From positions 1 to 64,000 of the forward strand of contig CP065000.1 in the NCBI GenBank assembly GCA_016700075.1: DNA of 64,000 bases, given 5' to 3'. Source of the DNA: Acidobacteriota bacterium. Lineage in GTDB: Bacteria; Acidobacteriota; Blastocatellia; Pyrinomonadales; Pyrinomonadaceae. The notes under the pieces were generated by a model, which worked only from the letters and a program-made list of their open reading frames with translations, searched no databases and was not told the DNA's origin. Below, piece after piece: positions 26,896 to 34,957 of this stretch; the stretch's first letter is position 1; each line of letters starts with the position of its first letter. The translations under genes were made by a program, and so were the position numbers.

Positions 26896-27720
26896 ATGTC
26901 TGTATGTGCCGGCCCGGCTCCTTTTTTATTTGGGCAATTCAGCGAACGGCTGTCGAAGTCAATTGAGTATCTGCGATTCAAGGTACGTAGCCATAATGCA
27001 GTTGCGGCCCGAAACTATGTTGCCGCCGTTATCTCCGAGCAGGAGAAATACTCCATCTACCGGGACCTCTTTCCCGATGAGTGGGCGGCTTCGCAAGCAA
27101 GTTTCTATCGGCGTGGATACTTTCACAAATACAGCGAACGAGCAAACGAACTTTTTCACCTTGTGAACGATAACTGCTTTCCTCTGCTCGATTACTGGCA
27201 TGACGATCCTGAAGGCGACCTCGAACACTTCGCGATCCCGCCTCTCAATGTGGATCTTTGCTGCGAGGAAATATACTTCGAGAATTTAAATGTCAGCTAT
27301 GCGGCAGCCTTGATCTTCTATTGCCCGGATGATGCTTGGGACTTTCTGAATCAACGGTTCAAGCTATCCAGAAGCGAATTTCCCGAGATCAACTCTCATC
27401 CCGATCAGGGAGTCTGGGACAAGAATGGATGCGTTTTCGAGGACCTGTTAAGACTCGTCGATCATTCGACCGGGAATCCCTGGCTAGACAGCGATTACTG
27501 CCAGATGGCGGATTGGTTCGAGTTCAATCGCGAAACGATAGAGGGCCTTAGCCGCGATTGTCACGACGCGCGGGAGGCTTACGATAATCTGACTCCCCTC
27601 GACGCACTGATCGAGGCCAATCCGAAAAAGATGCTGTCGGCACTTATCGACTTTTGGAATACCGGGAATTTGCCCGATGACACTGCTCTTATGAGGACAG
27701 AAGGAAGCGAAAATCAATGA
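26896..27720 (+). CDS. Hypothetical protein in PRTRC operon
   Basis: 274 residues from ATG 26896 (MSVCAGPAPFLFGQ). The frame is open further upstream, but that part overlaps the previous gene and lacks a good start. It is rich in aromatic and acidic residues (YWHDDPEGDLEHF, DLCCEEIYFENLNVSYAAALIFY, WFEFNRETIEGLSRD). No signal peptide or membrane helix. No family recognised. It overlaps the ERF gene by 4 bases, so it belongs to the same operon. Confidence 0.55.
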   Translation: MSVCAGPAPFLFGQFSERLSKSIEYLRFKVRSHNAVAARNYVAAVISEQEKYSIYRDLFPDEWAASQASFYRRGYFHKYSERANELFHLVNDNCFPLLDYWHDDPEGDLEHFAIPPLNVDLCCEEIYFENLNVSYAAALIFYCPDDAWDFLNQRFKLSRSEFPEINSHPDQGVWDKNGCVFEDLLRLVDHSTGNPWLDSDYCQMADWFEFNRETIEGLSRDCHDAREAYDNLTPLDALIEANPKKMLSALIDFWNTGNLPDDTALMRTEGSENQ

Positions 27721-28202
27721 ACAAAAGCGAAAACATCAGCGATCTCGCGAAGGCCCTCATGGTCGTACAGGCGAGCCTCGCTCCCGCAAAGCGGGATTCG
27801 ACAAACCCGTATTACAACTCGACGTATGCCGATCTCAGTTCCGTTTGGGAAAGCTGCCGGGTGCTCCTTTCCAAGAACGGCTTGTGTGTAATCCAGGGTA
27901 ACCGTGTTGGGGCCGAGAGCACGCTCATTGTCGAGACCTTTCTTATTCACGAGTCCGGCCAATGGGTCCAAAGCGAACTGTGTCTCCCGCTCTCGAAGAA
28001 CGATCCCCAGGGCGTAGGCTCCGCGATGACCTACGGAAGAAGATACGGCCTCGCTGCTATTATCGGTATCGTGGCCGACGCAGATGACGACGGTAACGCC
28101 GCGTCTGCGAAGAACGGTAACGGAAATGTCAGACCGATGGTGCAGAACGGTCGGCCCGCCTCAACGACTCAACCCATCCGCAATTCAGTGAATATTCGCT
28201 GA
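27717..28202 (+). CDS. ERF-family single-strand annealing protein
   Basis: Recombination protein promoting annealing of complementary single strands (ERF superfamily, named after phage P22 Erf). Visible: the N-terminal IS.LAKALMVVQASL segment, YYNSTYADLSSVWESCRVLLSKNGL, then GQWVQSELCLPLSKNDPQGVGSAMTYGRRYGL, the diagnostic ERF block, and a disordered Asn-rich tail. The length of 161 is on the short side for the family. It lies inside the PRTRC cassette, overlapping the upstream gene by 4 bases. It may repair or recombine incoming single-stranded element DNA. Confidence 0.9.
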   Translation: MNKSENISDLAKALMVVQASLAPAKRDSTNPYYNSTYADLSSVWESCRVLLSKNGLCVIQGNRVGAESTLIVETFLIHESGQWVQSELCLPLSKNDPQGVGSAMTYGRRYGLAAIIGIVADADDDGNAASAKNGNGNVRPMVQNGRPASTTQPIRNSVNIR

Positions 28203-28233
28203 AGATTTTTTCCCGAACGATAGAACGATTGAT

Positions 28234-28911
28234 ATGGAACACAGCGTTATTCCTCCGGACGCTTCGGCAGCGCTTTATTTTCTTCCTGGTCAATATCTGT
28301 TTGAGACCTTCGGAGAGAACCGGCAAACCCTCAAGGCATTGTCGAGCGTACAAGTGACGCGAGCGTTTCGCGATCTTCAAACAGATACCGGTTGGCTAGA
28401 TCGCAGGGTCCTTCGCTATCGTGAGGCTGCGGACGGGAACGCAATCCTTTCGTATCTGCCTGCCGGGGTTCGGACTATCACAGTCGCGTTTCCGGGCGAT
28501 CGCATTGAGACCCTAACCCTGCCTCTGCCGACATTGATCCTTCTCGGAAAGGGGAGGGATTATTACCTCTGGGCTTCATCGAGGTCAAAGGTCTCTCGCA
28601 ATACTCGCCTTGCTTTTGCTCCATTGCCGAATATCGGCGGGGGAAAGATCTGTTTCGGAAAGAACGAGGTCCCCGATACCCATCCTTCAACCATTTCGAC
28701 TGTCTGGAAACTTATCTTCGACGCGCCATTCAACGGGGATCATTCAACCGGGAGATGCCAGACGGAAAACGACGTTCGCGATCTGCTCGAAAAACTGGCG
28801 GCGGACGATGTTAAGAAGTTTCCGTCGCCCCAATTGATCATGTCGTCAAACACCGTCGAAGACGCTTGGGTGTCTATCGTCGAGCGGACTCGATACGACA
28901 GCCGCTTCTAG
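28234..28911 (+). CDS. PRTRC system protein B-like (E2-like candidate)
   Basis: 225 residues. The C-terminal half has the pattern TLPLPTLILLGKGRDYYLWAS followed by TRLAFAPLPNIGGGKICFG. The N-x3-G-x-[IV]-C-x-G arrangement with a single well-placed Cys is typical of PRTRC protein B and resembles the active-site region of E2-like enzymes. Comparative genomics has linked such proteins to ubiquitin-like conjugation; I recall that link but cannot check it here. It sits immediately upstream of JAB and ThiF genes, the standard PRTRC B-A-ThiF order. Confidence 0.7.
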   Translation: MEHSVIPPDASAALYFLPGQYLFETFGENRQTLKALSSVQVTRAFRDLQTDTGWLDRRVLRYREAADGNAILSYLPAGVRTITVAFPGDRIETLTLPLPTLILLGKGRDYYLWASSRSKVSRNTRLAFAPLPNIGGGKICFGKNEVPDTHPSTISTVWKLIFDAPFNGDHSTGRCQTENDVRDLLEKLAADDVKKFPSPQLIMSSNTVEDAWVSIVERTRYDSRF

Positions 28912-28930
28912 TTTCAAACTTTAAGTCTCT

Positions 28931-29587
28931 ATGTCACCGAATCTTGTCGTACCGCCAAAATTGGTCGGGTATCGCATCGCCGCGAGCGAAAATGAGCCGA
29001 TCAAGGCCGCTCTTTTCGAATATCTCCTTGCCGGCAACGGCTTGTTCGTCGGTGCAATGCGGCAGGAATTCAGCATATGCCTTCCGCTGAGCGTGCAAAG
29101 GATATCCGGTCTTCCGAATGCTTTGCCTGGGGTCTCGTGGACAAAGCAAGGGATCCCTGCATCGTTGTGGGCGGATATTCTTCGCCACGCCCAACAGAAA
29201 CATCCGTCTTCCAGCTTTAAGGAAGACGTATATCTCATCTACTGGAATAAGGTCGTTTCCGCATGGCAGTGGAGGGCTTCGGGCCGGGAGAACAACTGGG
29301 CATCGACTATTGCCGACGATACTTTGCCGGAATATGCCGACTGTTGTATCGAATTGCATACGCACCCGCCGGGAGCGCTCAACTTCAGCAGTGCGGATGA
29401 CCGTGATGAACTCGGCAAGTTCAGGATCTTCGCGATCTTGATCGACGTTCACGACAAGCCGAAGATACGGTTCCGTTGCGGTGTTTACGATCACCTTGTT
29501 CCGATCCCAGCGTCCTGGGTTGGAGAGATTCCCGAAGGGATCATCGACCTGAATGAGATAGATGCTCTCGTGGAGGGCTTGCCGTGA
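28931..29587 (+). CDS. PRTRC system protein A, JAB/Mov34 metalloprotease domain
   Basis: 218 residues with a complete JAMM zinc motif: His143-x-His145, seven residues, Ser153, two residues, Asp156 (ELHTHPPGALNFSSADD). JAB enzymes cleave ubiquitin-like tags at the C-terminus. The roughly 95 residues before the domain are specific to this family. It overlaps the ThiF gene by 4 bases (ATGA/GTGA type), and the start lies 19 bases after protein B. Together with the C, B and ThiF products it would complete a tag/untag set. Confidence 0.85.
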   Translation: MSPNLVVPPKLVGYRIAASENEPIKAALFEYLLAGNGLFVGAMRQEFSICLPLSVQRISGLPNALPGVSWTKQGIPASLWADILRHAQQKHPSSSFKEDVYLIYWNKVVSAWQWRASGRENNWASTIADDTLPEYADCCIELHTHPPGALNFSSADDRDELGKFRIFAILIDVHDKPKIRFRCGVYDHLVPIPASWVGEIPEGIIDLNEIDALVEGLP

Positions 29588-30453
29588 CAAATATCGATCT
29601 TAGCTTCTCTCAAGCCGCCGTGGTGATGCCTAGGGACTACAGCAGCCTTCGTTTCATAGTCGTCGGAGCAGGAGGAACAGGCTCTTACGTTATCCCGGCT
29701 ATCGCGCGATTGATGTTCGAGCTGAAGCAGTCGCAGCACACGCCGGTAGAGATGCTGATAGTGGATCCCGATGTGATCGAGAGCGGGAACATTCCGAGAA
29801 GCAACTTCTGCTCGGCAGAGATCGGCAGTTTCAAGGCTCAGTCGCTTGCAAAGCGGATCACCCTTGCGTGGGGATTAGAATCCCACTACGCAAATGAGTT
29901 GTTCGACGGCGAGAAGCATTTGAAGGCTCCGTCGAGTGACCATCGTTCACTGAAGGTGATCGTCGGCTGTGTCGATAATCACCTTGCACGTCGGGATATC
30001 CAACTCGCGATCGGAAAACACAGGGGATACAGATCATCGGATGATGCTCCCGACCTATGGTGGATAGACGGCGGCAACGGCCGATCGTCGGGACAGGTTC
30101 TTGTCGGTTCGAATACGAAGAAGATAAAGCCCGCTCTGCATTTTACGGGGACAAGCATTTGCAGGTCGCTTCCGGCCCCGTCACTTGTGCATCCCGACCT
30201 TCTTGACGCGGAGAAGAAGGTAGAATCCGCAGACCGGGAAAGGCTCTCATGTCCCGATCGCATTCGTCTTGGTGAGCAAAGCCTGAATATCAATCAACGA
30301 GTCGCGGTTGAAATGGCCGAGATGCTAACAGAGATGTTCCTCACCAGGTCGCTACGTCGCTTCGCAAGCTACTTTGATCTTGAGACCGGCACAAGCCGAT
30401 CGCTCTACTGCACGCCGGATCAGGTCGCTTCCGCAATCCAAAAGAGAAAATAG
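29584..30453 (+). CDS. PRTRC system ThiF family (E1-like) adenylyltransferase
   Basis: E1/ThiF/MoeB-type enzyme expected to adenylate the C-terminus of a small ubiquitin-like partner. Visible: the nucleotide-binding loop VVGAGGTGSYV (about residues 25-35), VDPDVIESGNIPRSNF with the conserved Asp and Arg-Asn, EIGSFKAQSLAKRI, and VIVGCVDNHLARRDI. The zinc-binding Cys pairs of canonical MoeB are absent, as in PRTRC ThiF proteins generally. The length of 289 is typical. It is the last clear member of the cassette. Confidence 0.88.
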   Translation: MTNIDLSFSQAAVVMPRDYSSLRFIVVGAGGTGSYVIPAIARLMFELKQSQHTPVEMLIVDPDVIESGNIPRSNFCSAEIGSFKAQSLAKRITLAWGLESHYANELFDGEKHLKAPSSDHRSLKVIVGCVDNHLARRDIQLAIGKHRGYRSSDDAPDLWWIDGGNGRSSGQVLVGSNTKKIKPALHFTGTSICRSLPAPSLVHPDLLDAEKKVESADRERLSCPDRIRLGEQSLNINQRVAVEMAEMLTEMFLTRSLRRFASYFDLETGTSRSLYCTPDQVASAIQKRK

Positions 30454-30456
30454 ATC

Positions 30457-30756
30457 ATGTCCAGGCTTCTTACCGAAGAGCTTAAACAAGTCCTTCCAAA
30501 ACTGCGCACTCAACACCGAGCAAGAGATCCGACTGTCCATGTCGCGTTCTTCTTCGCGGCTTCCGGATGGATCTGGTTCGTGACCGAAGGCGAGGAGGTC
30601 GAAGGCGATTTTCTGTTCTTCGGCTACGTGATCGGTTTTGAAAGTGAGTGGGGTTATTTCGGCCTGCGCGAACTGGAAGAAGTAGACGTGAATGGCCTTC
30701 GAATCGAACGGGATTTCTCCTTCGAGCCGATGCCGTTCAGCAAATGCCGGCTTTGA
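30457..30756 (+). CDS. DUF2958 family protein
   Basis: 99 residues matching the DUF2958 pattern throughout: LLTEELKQVLPKL, DPTVHVAFFF, WFVTEGEEVEGDFLFFGYVIG, EWGYFGLRELEEV and ERDFSFEPMPF. DUF2958 proteins are widespread on plasmids and ICEs, often near ERF or PRTRC genes; their function is unknown. It starts 3 bases after the ThiF stop and so probably shares the operon. Confidence 0.88.
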   Translation: MSRLLTEELKQVLPKLRTQHRARDPTVHVAFFFAASGWIWFVTEGEEVEGDFLFFGYVIGFESEWGYFGLRELEEVDVNGLRIERDFSFEPMPFSKCRL

Positions 30757-30782
30757 ATTCGAAGCCCTGCCTGTTTGGTAAC

Positions 30783-30814
30783 CGGAGAAAACAGGCGGCT
30801 GGCGGAAGGTGTGA
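30783..30814 (+). repeat. Conserved 5' leader motif, copy 2
   Basis: Near-copy of the sequence at 17528-17557, ending a few bases before the ATG at 30817. The shared core is GCGGCTGGC[AG]GAA[AG]GT[AG]TGA. See copy 1. Confidence 0.4.
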
Positions 30815-30816
30815 AT

Positions 30817-32253
30817 ATGGAAACTCTGCAGCACAACTCAAGTCTCAGCATTCCGAGTGCGATTCCCAATCGAGATTCTCTCGCTTCTTCGGTTTTACAG
30901 AACATCTTTGGTCGGAACGAATACAGTGGGCCGAATCAGCACCCTGAGCCGTCTAAGATTCTTGAGGTTCCCGAGATCCTGGAAAAACCTGATAGCTTGC
31001 AATTCACTGTCATTCCTTCGCAGACGGATCTCGTTCGCAATGTTCTAAGCCGCCTCGACCAAAGGAAGGAGAGAGCTGCTGTAGAGCTTGGGATCGAGTC
31101 GAGCGAAGTCGAATCGCTGCCTTTCGACCTCTCGACTCTTGAAAGCGAAGGCATCTTCATGAATATCGATTGCCGTGGGTTCGGTACTCTTGTTCGCCAG
31201 CTTGAATGGAAGACGCTCGGCGTAAAACTTCCCGAAGATACGGCAGTTCGGGTGAGTCCGCCAAGAGCCGGATTGCTTCCCGACCTTTATCGGAACAAGC
31301 TGATGCGCGGGGCCGCACAAGCTCACAACGCTCTAAATAGGTTCGGCTTTCGCTTCACTCTCTGCGAAACGGTCTGGGGAACGAGCGAATATAAGTGGAT
31401 CCCCTGGACCGCATTCGAGCAATTCGAGCAGGCATACTTTCGGGCGTGCGAAACCCTTTCAAAGGCAAAAGCCGAGGCCCTCGAAAAATACGACGAGATC
31501 GTTGAACTTTTGACCGACAGTTTTCGTGATCTCGCTGCAGACTCGGCGGACAGGCTTCAGGCGACGACCACCGAACCTTTTAATCGAGATCAGTTTGTTG
31601 AAGCGGTGGTCGCCCAGGCGCTCGGTATGGTTCCTACTCGCGAGATGATTCGCGACGGGCTTGTGATAACGATGAAGCCGAAAGTTCTCGTTCTCGGCTC
31701 GGAGATGATCGCCGAGCGGAACCTGACCCGTTCGCTCGCCCTCCAAACCGCGAAAGTGGATGCAGAGAGAACGACGCTTGAACTTGAGCTTGATTCGAAA
31801 CGTCGTGTCGAGCAAATAAAGGTTGAAAATGCAGCCGAAGAGAGGAGACGCGAGCGTGAAGTGAAGGAACGCATTCGCAATATGAAGATCGAGGCCGCCC
31901 GCCGCGAGGCCGAAGAAGCGGTATCTCCGGTTAAGGAAGGTTTTGCTCAGATCACTGCAAAGTTATTCGAAGCGGCTACGGAAATGGCCGAAAGAATGAA
32001 GGATGCTAAGTTCGTGCCCGGCTCCCTGGCAAAGCGTGCGAGACAGATGTGCGAGTGGTACCAACTCATGAACTTCACCGGCGACACCTCGCTGGAAGAA
32101 GTCTTGACAAGGCTCGGAGACGCGGCCGGACGCGAGACAAAGCAGAGATCGCCGGAGGAGATGCGAAACGCGCTTGGCGATATCCTCCGTGCCACCACCG
32201 TTCAATCGAGGAAACTTCTGGATGAAGACCGCCTGTCTGCCTTAGAGCTTTAA
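30817..32253 (+). CDS. Coiled-coil protein, possibly DUF3150-like
   Basis: 478 residues from ATG 30817 (METLQHNSS); the frame is open for 14 codons upstream across the leader repeat. After a variable N-terminus, the centre (about 190-300) holds FEQAYFRACETLSKAKAEAL and FRDLAADSADRLQATT. A long charged coiled coil follows (about 320-400: KVDAERTTLELELDSKRRVE, RRREREVKERIRNMKIE). The layout recalls DUF3150-type plasmid proteins that occur with AAA+ ATPases, but I cannot confirm this. It precedes the WGR-like and Ycf46-like genes with short gaps (4 and 19 bases), so one operon is likely. Confidence 0.55.
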   Translation: METLQHNSSLSIPSAIPNRDSLASSVLQNIFGRNEYSGPNQHPEPSKILEVPEILEKPDSLQFTVIPSQTDLVRNVLSRLDQRKERAAVELGIESSEVESLPFDLSTLESEGIFMNIDCRGFGTLVRQLEWKTLGVKLPEDTAVRVSPPRAGLLPDLYRNKLMRGAAQAHNALNRFGFRFTLCETVWGTSEYKWIPWTAFEQFEQAYFRACETLSKAKAEALEKYDEIVELLTDSFRDLAADSADRLQATTTEPFNRDQFVEAVVAQALGMVPTREMIRDGLVITMKPKVLVLGSEMIAERNLTRSLALQTAKVDAERTTLELELDSKRRVEQIKVENAAEERRREREVKERIRNMKIEAARREAEEAVSPVKEGFAQITAKLFEAATEMAERMKDAKFVPGSLAKRARQMCEWYQLMNFTGDTSLEEVLTRLGDAAGRETKQRSPEEMRNALGDILRATTVQSRKLLDEDRLSALEL

Positions 32254-32257
32254 TCCG

Positions 32258-32692
32258 ATGTCATCCCGAATAGTCGAAGCCGAATTTCTCCACTACTCAA
32301 ACCCAACCAGAAACAGCGACAAAGTATTCAATATCTTTCTGGTCGAAGAGGATGGCGGAAGCTACAGCTGCATTTCGGAATATGGCCGGCGAGGATCTTC
32401 TCTGGTTCGTGTCGTAATTTGCTCGAATAAATTACGACCGGTTGCAGAAATAGCCTTTCGGAAAAAGCTCGAAGCGAAGAGGAACCATCGCGCAACACCA
32501 TACTGGGATTCTCCTGATGGTTCCGGCCAAAGTCCGTATGCACAGGAACTCTCCGCTAGGTCTGTTCCCCCGAGCACCATTTCCACTCCTGCAATCGCCG
32601 ATCCCGCCCAAACGCAAAAACAAGCGGTGGATAGAACAATGAGAGCGAGTGGGATTCTCAATCAGGGACAGATCGACTCTTTGGAATTCTGA
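32258..32692 (+). CDS. WGR-like domain protein
   Basis: 144 residues. The first 75 match the WGR pattern: DKVFNIFLVEEDGGSYSCIS, EYGRRGSS in the position of the W/Y-G-R signature, and EIAFRKKLEAKRNHRATPY. The rest is a Pro/Ser-rich linker with a short terminal helix (GILNQGQIDSLEF). WGR domains bind nucleic acid ends in other proteins. It stands alone here, upstream of the Ycf46-like AAA protein. Confidence 0.65.
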   Translation: MSSRIVEAEFLHYSNPTRNSDKVFNIFLVEEDGGSYSCISEYGRRGSSLVRVVICSNKLRPVAEIAFRKKLEAKRNHRATPYWDSPDGSGQSPYAQELSARSVPPSTISTPAIADPAQTQKQAVDRTMRASGILNQGQIDSLEF

Positions 32693-32711
32693 GCTTTACT
32701 CAATAGTTTTT

Positions 32712-34331
32712 ATGACAGACCAAGCATCCGATGCGAAAAGCATCGAGAGATTCCTCCGCGAACTCGACGTTCGCATACGAGCCCGCTATCCGCTGATCGC
32801 GATCAACACTTATGAGGAAGACCGTGTTCGTGAAGCTCTGATCGATCTTGTTTTCCAGGAGAGGCACAAGGAAAAACCTCTGTATTTCTGGAGCCGGCCA
32901 TCGGGACTGCAGAAGATCTTCGATCCGAAAGAAGGCATCCTTCAGAATCCGGCGTCTGTCGGCGATACGGAAGACCCGGAGGGCGTTCTCGGCTTCATCT
33001 CGGAACAGAAGGCGGGAATCTTTTTGTTGTGCGACTACGCTCCCTACATCTCTCCATACGGTCAGGAGGATCCGCTCCTCGTCAGACGGCTGCGTGAGAT
33101 CGCCTGGAAGCTGAAGTCCACAAAGGCGACGGTTCTTTTCGTCGGACCTAACTTTCCCGATCTAAAAACCTTGGAGAAAGAAATCACCCAGATCGACCTT
33201 CAACTTCCAAAGGAGAATGAAATCGAAGAGTCGATCGAACTGCAGCTTGAAAACTTGCGATCGAGCGGGCTTGCTATCGATCTCGAGAAAGAAACGCAGA
33301 CAGCGTTGCTGCAATCATTACTAGGCCTAACGGCCGGCGAGATCAGCAATGTGATCGCAAAGGCTGTCATAAGCTGCAATGGTCTGAACCGGGAATCGAT
33401 CAACGTAATTCTCGAAGAAAAGAAGAATGTGATCCGCGGAAGTGGCTCACTGACCTACGTCCATCCGGAGGCTGCCAGTAATCTCGGCGGGTACAAATCG
33501 CTGAGAGCGATCCTCGAACGTGCAGCCTACACCTTCAGTCCGCGAGCTAAAGCCCGGCACGTCGAGCCGTGTAAAGGAATTCTGCTTGTCGGCCTGCCCG
33601 GATGCGGCAAAGACCTCTGCAAGCGGGTTGCTTCGAGCATTACAAACCGAGCCCTTTTGGATCTCGACTTCGGCTCGATCATGGGCGAGGGCGGCGGTGT
33701 TATCGGCTCCTCCGCGATGTCGATTAAAAGGGCACTGTCGATCGCGGGAACCATTAAAGGAATTCTGGGAATCAGTGAATTCGAGAAGGCTGTTTCGGGA
33801 ATGAAGTCTTCAAACAAGACGGATGGAGGTGAGACGGCCCGAACTATTTCCTACCTCCTTAACTGGATGCAGGACAACAAGGATGTTCTCGTTTTCGCCA
33901 CCGCAAACGATGTCCGCGAGCTTGAGTCCGAGCAGTTCCGCATCGGCCGTTTCTCTTACATTCATTTTGTCGATCTGCCCGGTGCCGAGGACCGGACGGA
34001 GATCTTTAAGGTTCATTTGAAGAAACGCGAACTCGATCCGAAACAATTCGACCTCGAAAAGCTCGTTGACAAAAGCAAGGACTTCTCGGGTGCCGAGATC
34101 GAGGGCGCCGTGAAGGATGGGGTTCTTGAAGCATTTATCGATGAGGATCGCCCTGCTGAAACGCGAGACATCCTCAAAGCTGTCGAAAGTATCACCCCGA
34201 CAGCCCACATGATGAGCGAGAAGATCGAAGAGATCCGGAAATGGGCCCGCAACAATATAAGAGGCGCGGCCGGCACGACTGACAACTCAGGGATCGCCGG
34301 CAATCGCAGCGACCGGATTTATGAATTCTAG
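32712..34331 (+). CDS. Ycf46-like AAA+ protein with altered Walker A and B
   Basis: 539 residues from ATG 32712; an upstream in-frame ATG at 32649 lies inside the previous gene. The N-terminal domain (about 15-240, VRIRARYPLIAINTYEEDRV) and C-terminal AAA+ module follow the Ycf46 family. Walker A reads GLPGCGKD (294-301), with Asp where Ser/Thr coordinates magnesium. Walker B reads ILGISEFE (351-358), with Ser where the Asp is expected and the Glu retained. Sensor 1 (FATAND, 395-400) and FRIGRFSYIHF are present. The two changes look like a reciprocal Ser/Asp swap. It is followed by the DUF1257 gene, the usual Ycf46 companion. Confidence 0.82.
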   Translation: MTDQASDAKSIERFLRELDVRIRARYPLIAINTYEEDRVREALIDLVFQERHKEKPLYFWSRPSGLQKIFDPKEGILQNPASVGDTEDPEGVLGFISEQKAGIFLLCDYAPYISPYGQEDPLLVRRLREIAWKLKSTKATVLFVGPNFPDLKTLEKEITQIDLQLPKENEIEESIELQLENLRSSGLAIDLEKETQTALLQSLLGLTAGEISNVIAKAVISCNGLNRESINVILEEKKNVIRGSGSLTYVHPEAASNLGGYKSLRAILERAAYTFSPRAKARHVEPCKGILLVGLPGCGKDLCKRVASSITNRALLDLDFGSIMGEGGGVIGSSAMSIKRALSIAGTIKGILGISEFEKAVSGMKSSNKTDGGETARTISYLLNWMQDNKDVLVFATANDVRELESEQFRIGRFSYIHFVDLPGAEDRTEIFKVHLKKRELDPKQFDLEKLVDKSKDFSGAEIEGAVKDGVLEAFIDEDRPAETRDILKAVESITPTAHMMSEKIEEIRKWARNNIRGAAGTTDNSGIAGNRSDRIYEF

Positions 34332-34353
34332 ACTTAAGGGGGCGAACTGGGTT

Positions 34354-34752
34354 ATGTCCAAATACATGACATTCGAATCGCAATCGTTCGCGAATGGCGA
34401 GTTACTGTTGGAGGCCTTGACCGAATTAGGTTTCACGACCGTAACTCAAGGGAAGGAACTTCCGCTCGATGGTTGGGACAAACGAGCCGCTCGAACTGCC
34501 GACATCATTATCCGGCGAAAAGATGTTAAAAGCCATCACCTTCTCGCTGATATAGGCTTTCAAAAAACCACGGCTGGGTATGTCGCCGTAATCGACGACA
34601 TGGATCTGGATTATCGACTCGGCAAAGACTTTGTAGTTCGGCTTCAAAATCAGTATCACGAAGCTGCTGCCCGAAAAATGGCGAAGAAACTTGGTGGAAC
34701 GCTCATGAAGGAGCGGATCGGCAAGACGATCAAGATCCGGGTCAAATTCTGA
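34354..34752 (+). CDS. DUF1257 (Ycf35-like) protein
   Basis: 132 residues from ATG 34354 (MSKYMTFESQSF). An AAGGGGG ribosome-binding site at 34335-34342 favours this start over the ATG at 34321. The pattern fits DUF1257/Ycf35: LLEALTELGFTTV, TADIIIRRKD, a central ADIGFQKTTAGYVAVID and YHEAAARKMAKKLG near the end. These small proteins of unknown function are typically found with Ycf46-type AAA proteins and DUF2997, as here. Confidence 0.75.
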   Translation: MSKYMTFESQSFANGELLLEALTELGFTTVTQGKELPLDGWDKRAARTADIIIRRKDVKSHHLLADIGFQKTTAGYVAVIDDMDLDYRLGKDFVVRLQNQYHEAAARKMAKKLGGTLMKERIGKTIKIRVKF

Positions 34753-34762
34753 AGGAGCGATT

Positions 34763-34957
34763 ATGGCTGAAATTGAATTTACGATCGACACTGAAACCGG
34801 AAACTGCGACACGAAGATAAACGGAGTTCAAGGACCAGCGTGTGAGCGAACCGCTAGGCAATTAAAACAGGTGTTCGGGACACCGACTACTGATCGAAAG
34901 ACGGTCGAGTATCATATAAAGCCGACACCGAAGAGGAAGGTGGGGCTCAATGAATAA
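34763..34957 (+). CDS. DUF2997 family small protein
   Basis: 64 residues: EIEFTIDTETGNCDTKINGV, then CERTARQLKQVFG and a Lys-rich tail. This matches the DUF2997 layout (two strands, then a helix with G-x-x-C). It has its own ribosome-binding site (GAAGGAG at 34751-34757) and overlaps the radical SAM gene by 8 bases. Function unknown. Confidence 0.75.
   Translation: MAEIEFTIDTETGNCDTKINGVQGPACERTARQLKQVFGTPTTDRKTVEYHIKPTPKRKVGLNE

Noticed and set aside
28934..29590. 218-residue open frame on the minus strand opposite the JAB-domain gene
   Set aside because: It mirrors the coding strand almost exactly, has no recognisable domain, and the plus-strand product has a perfect JAMM motif and operon overlaps.
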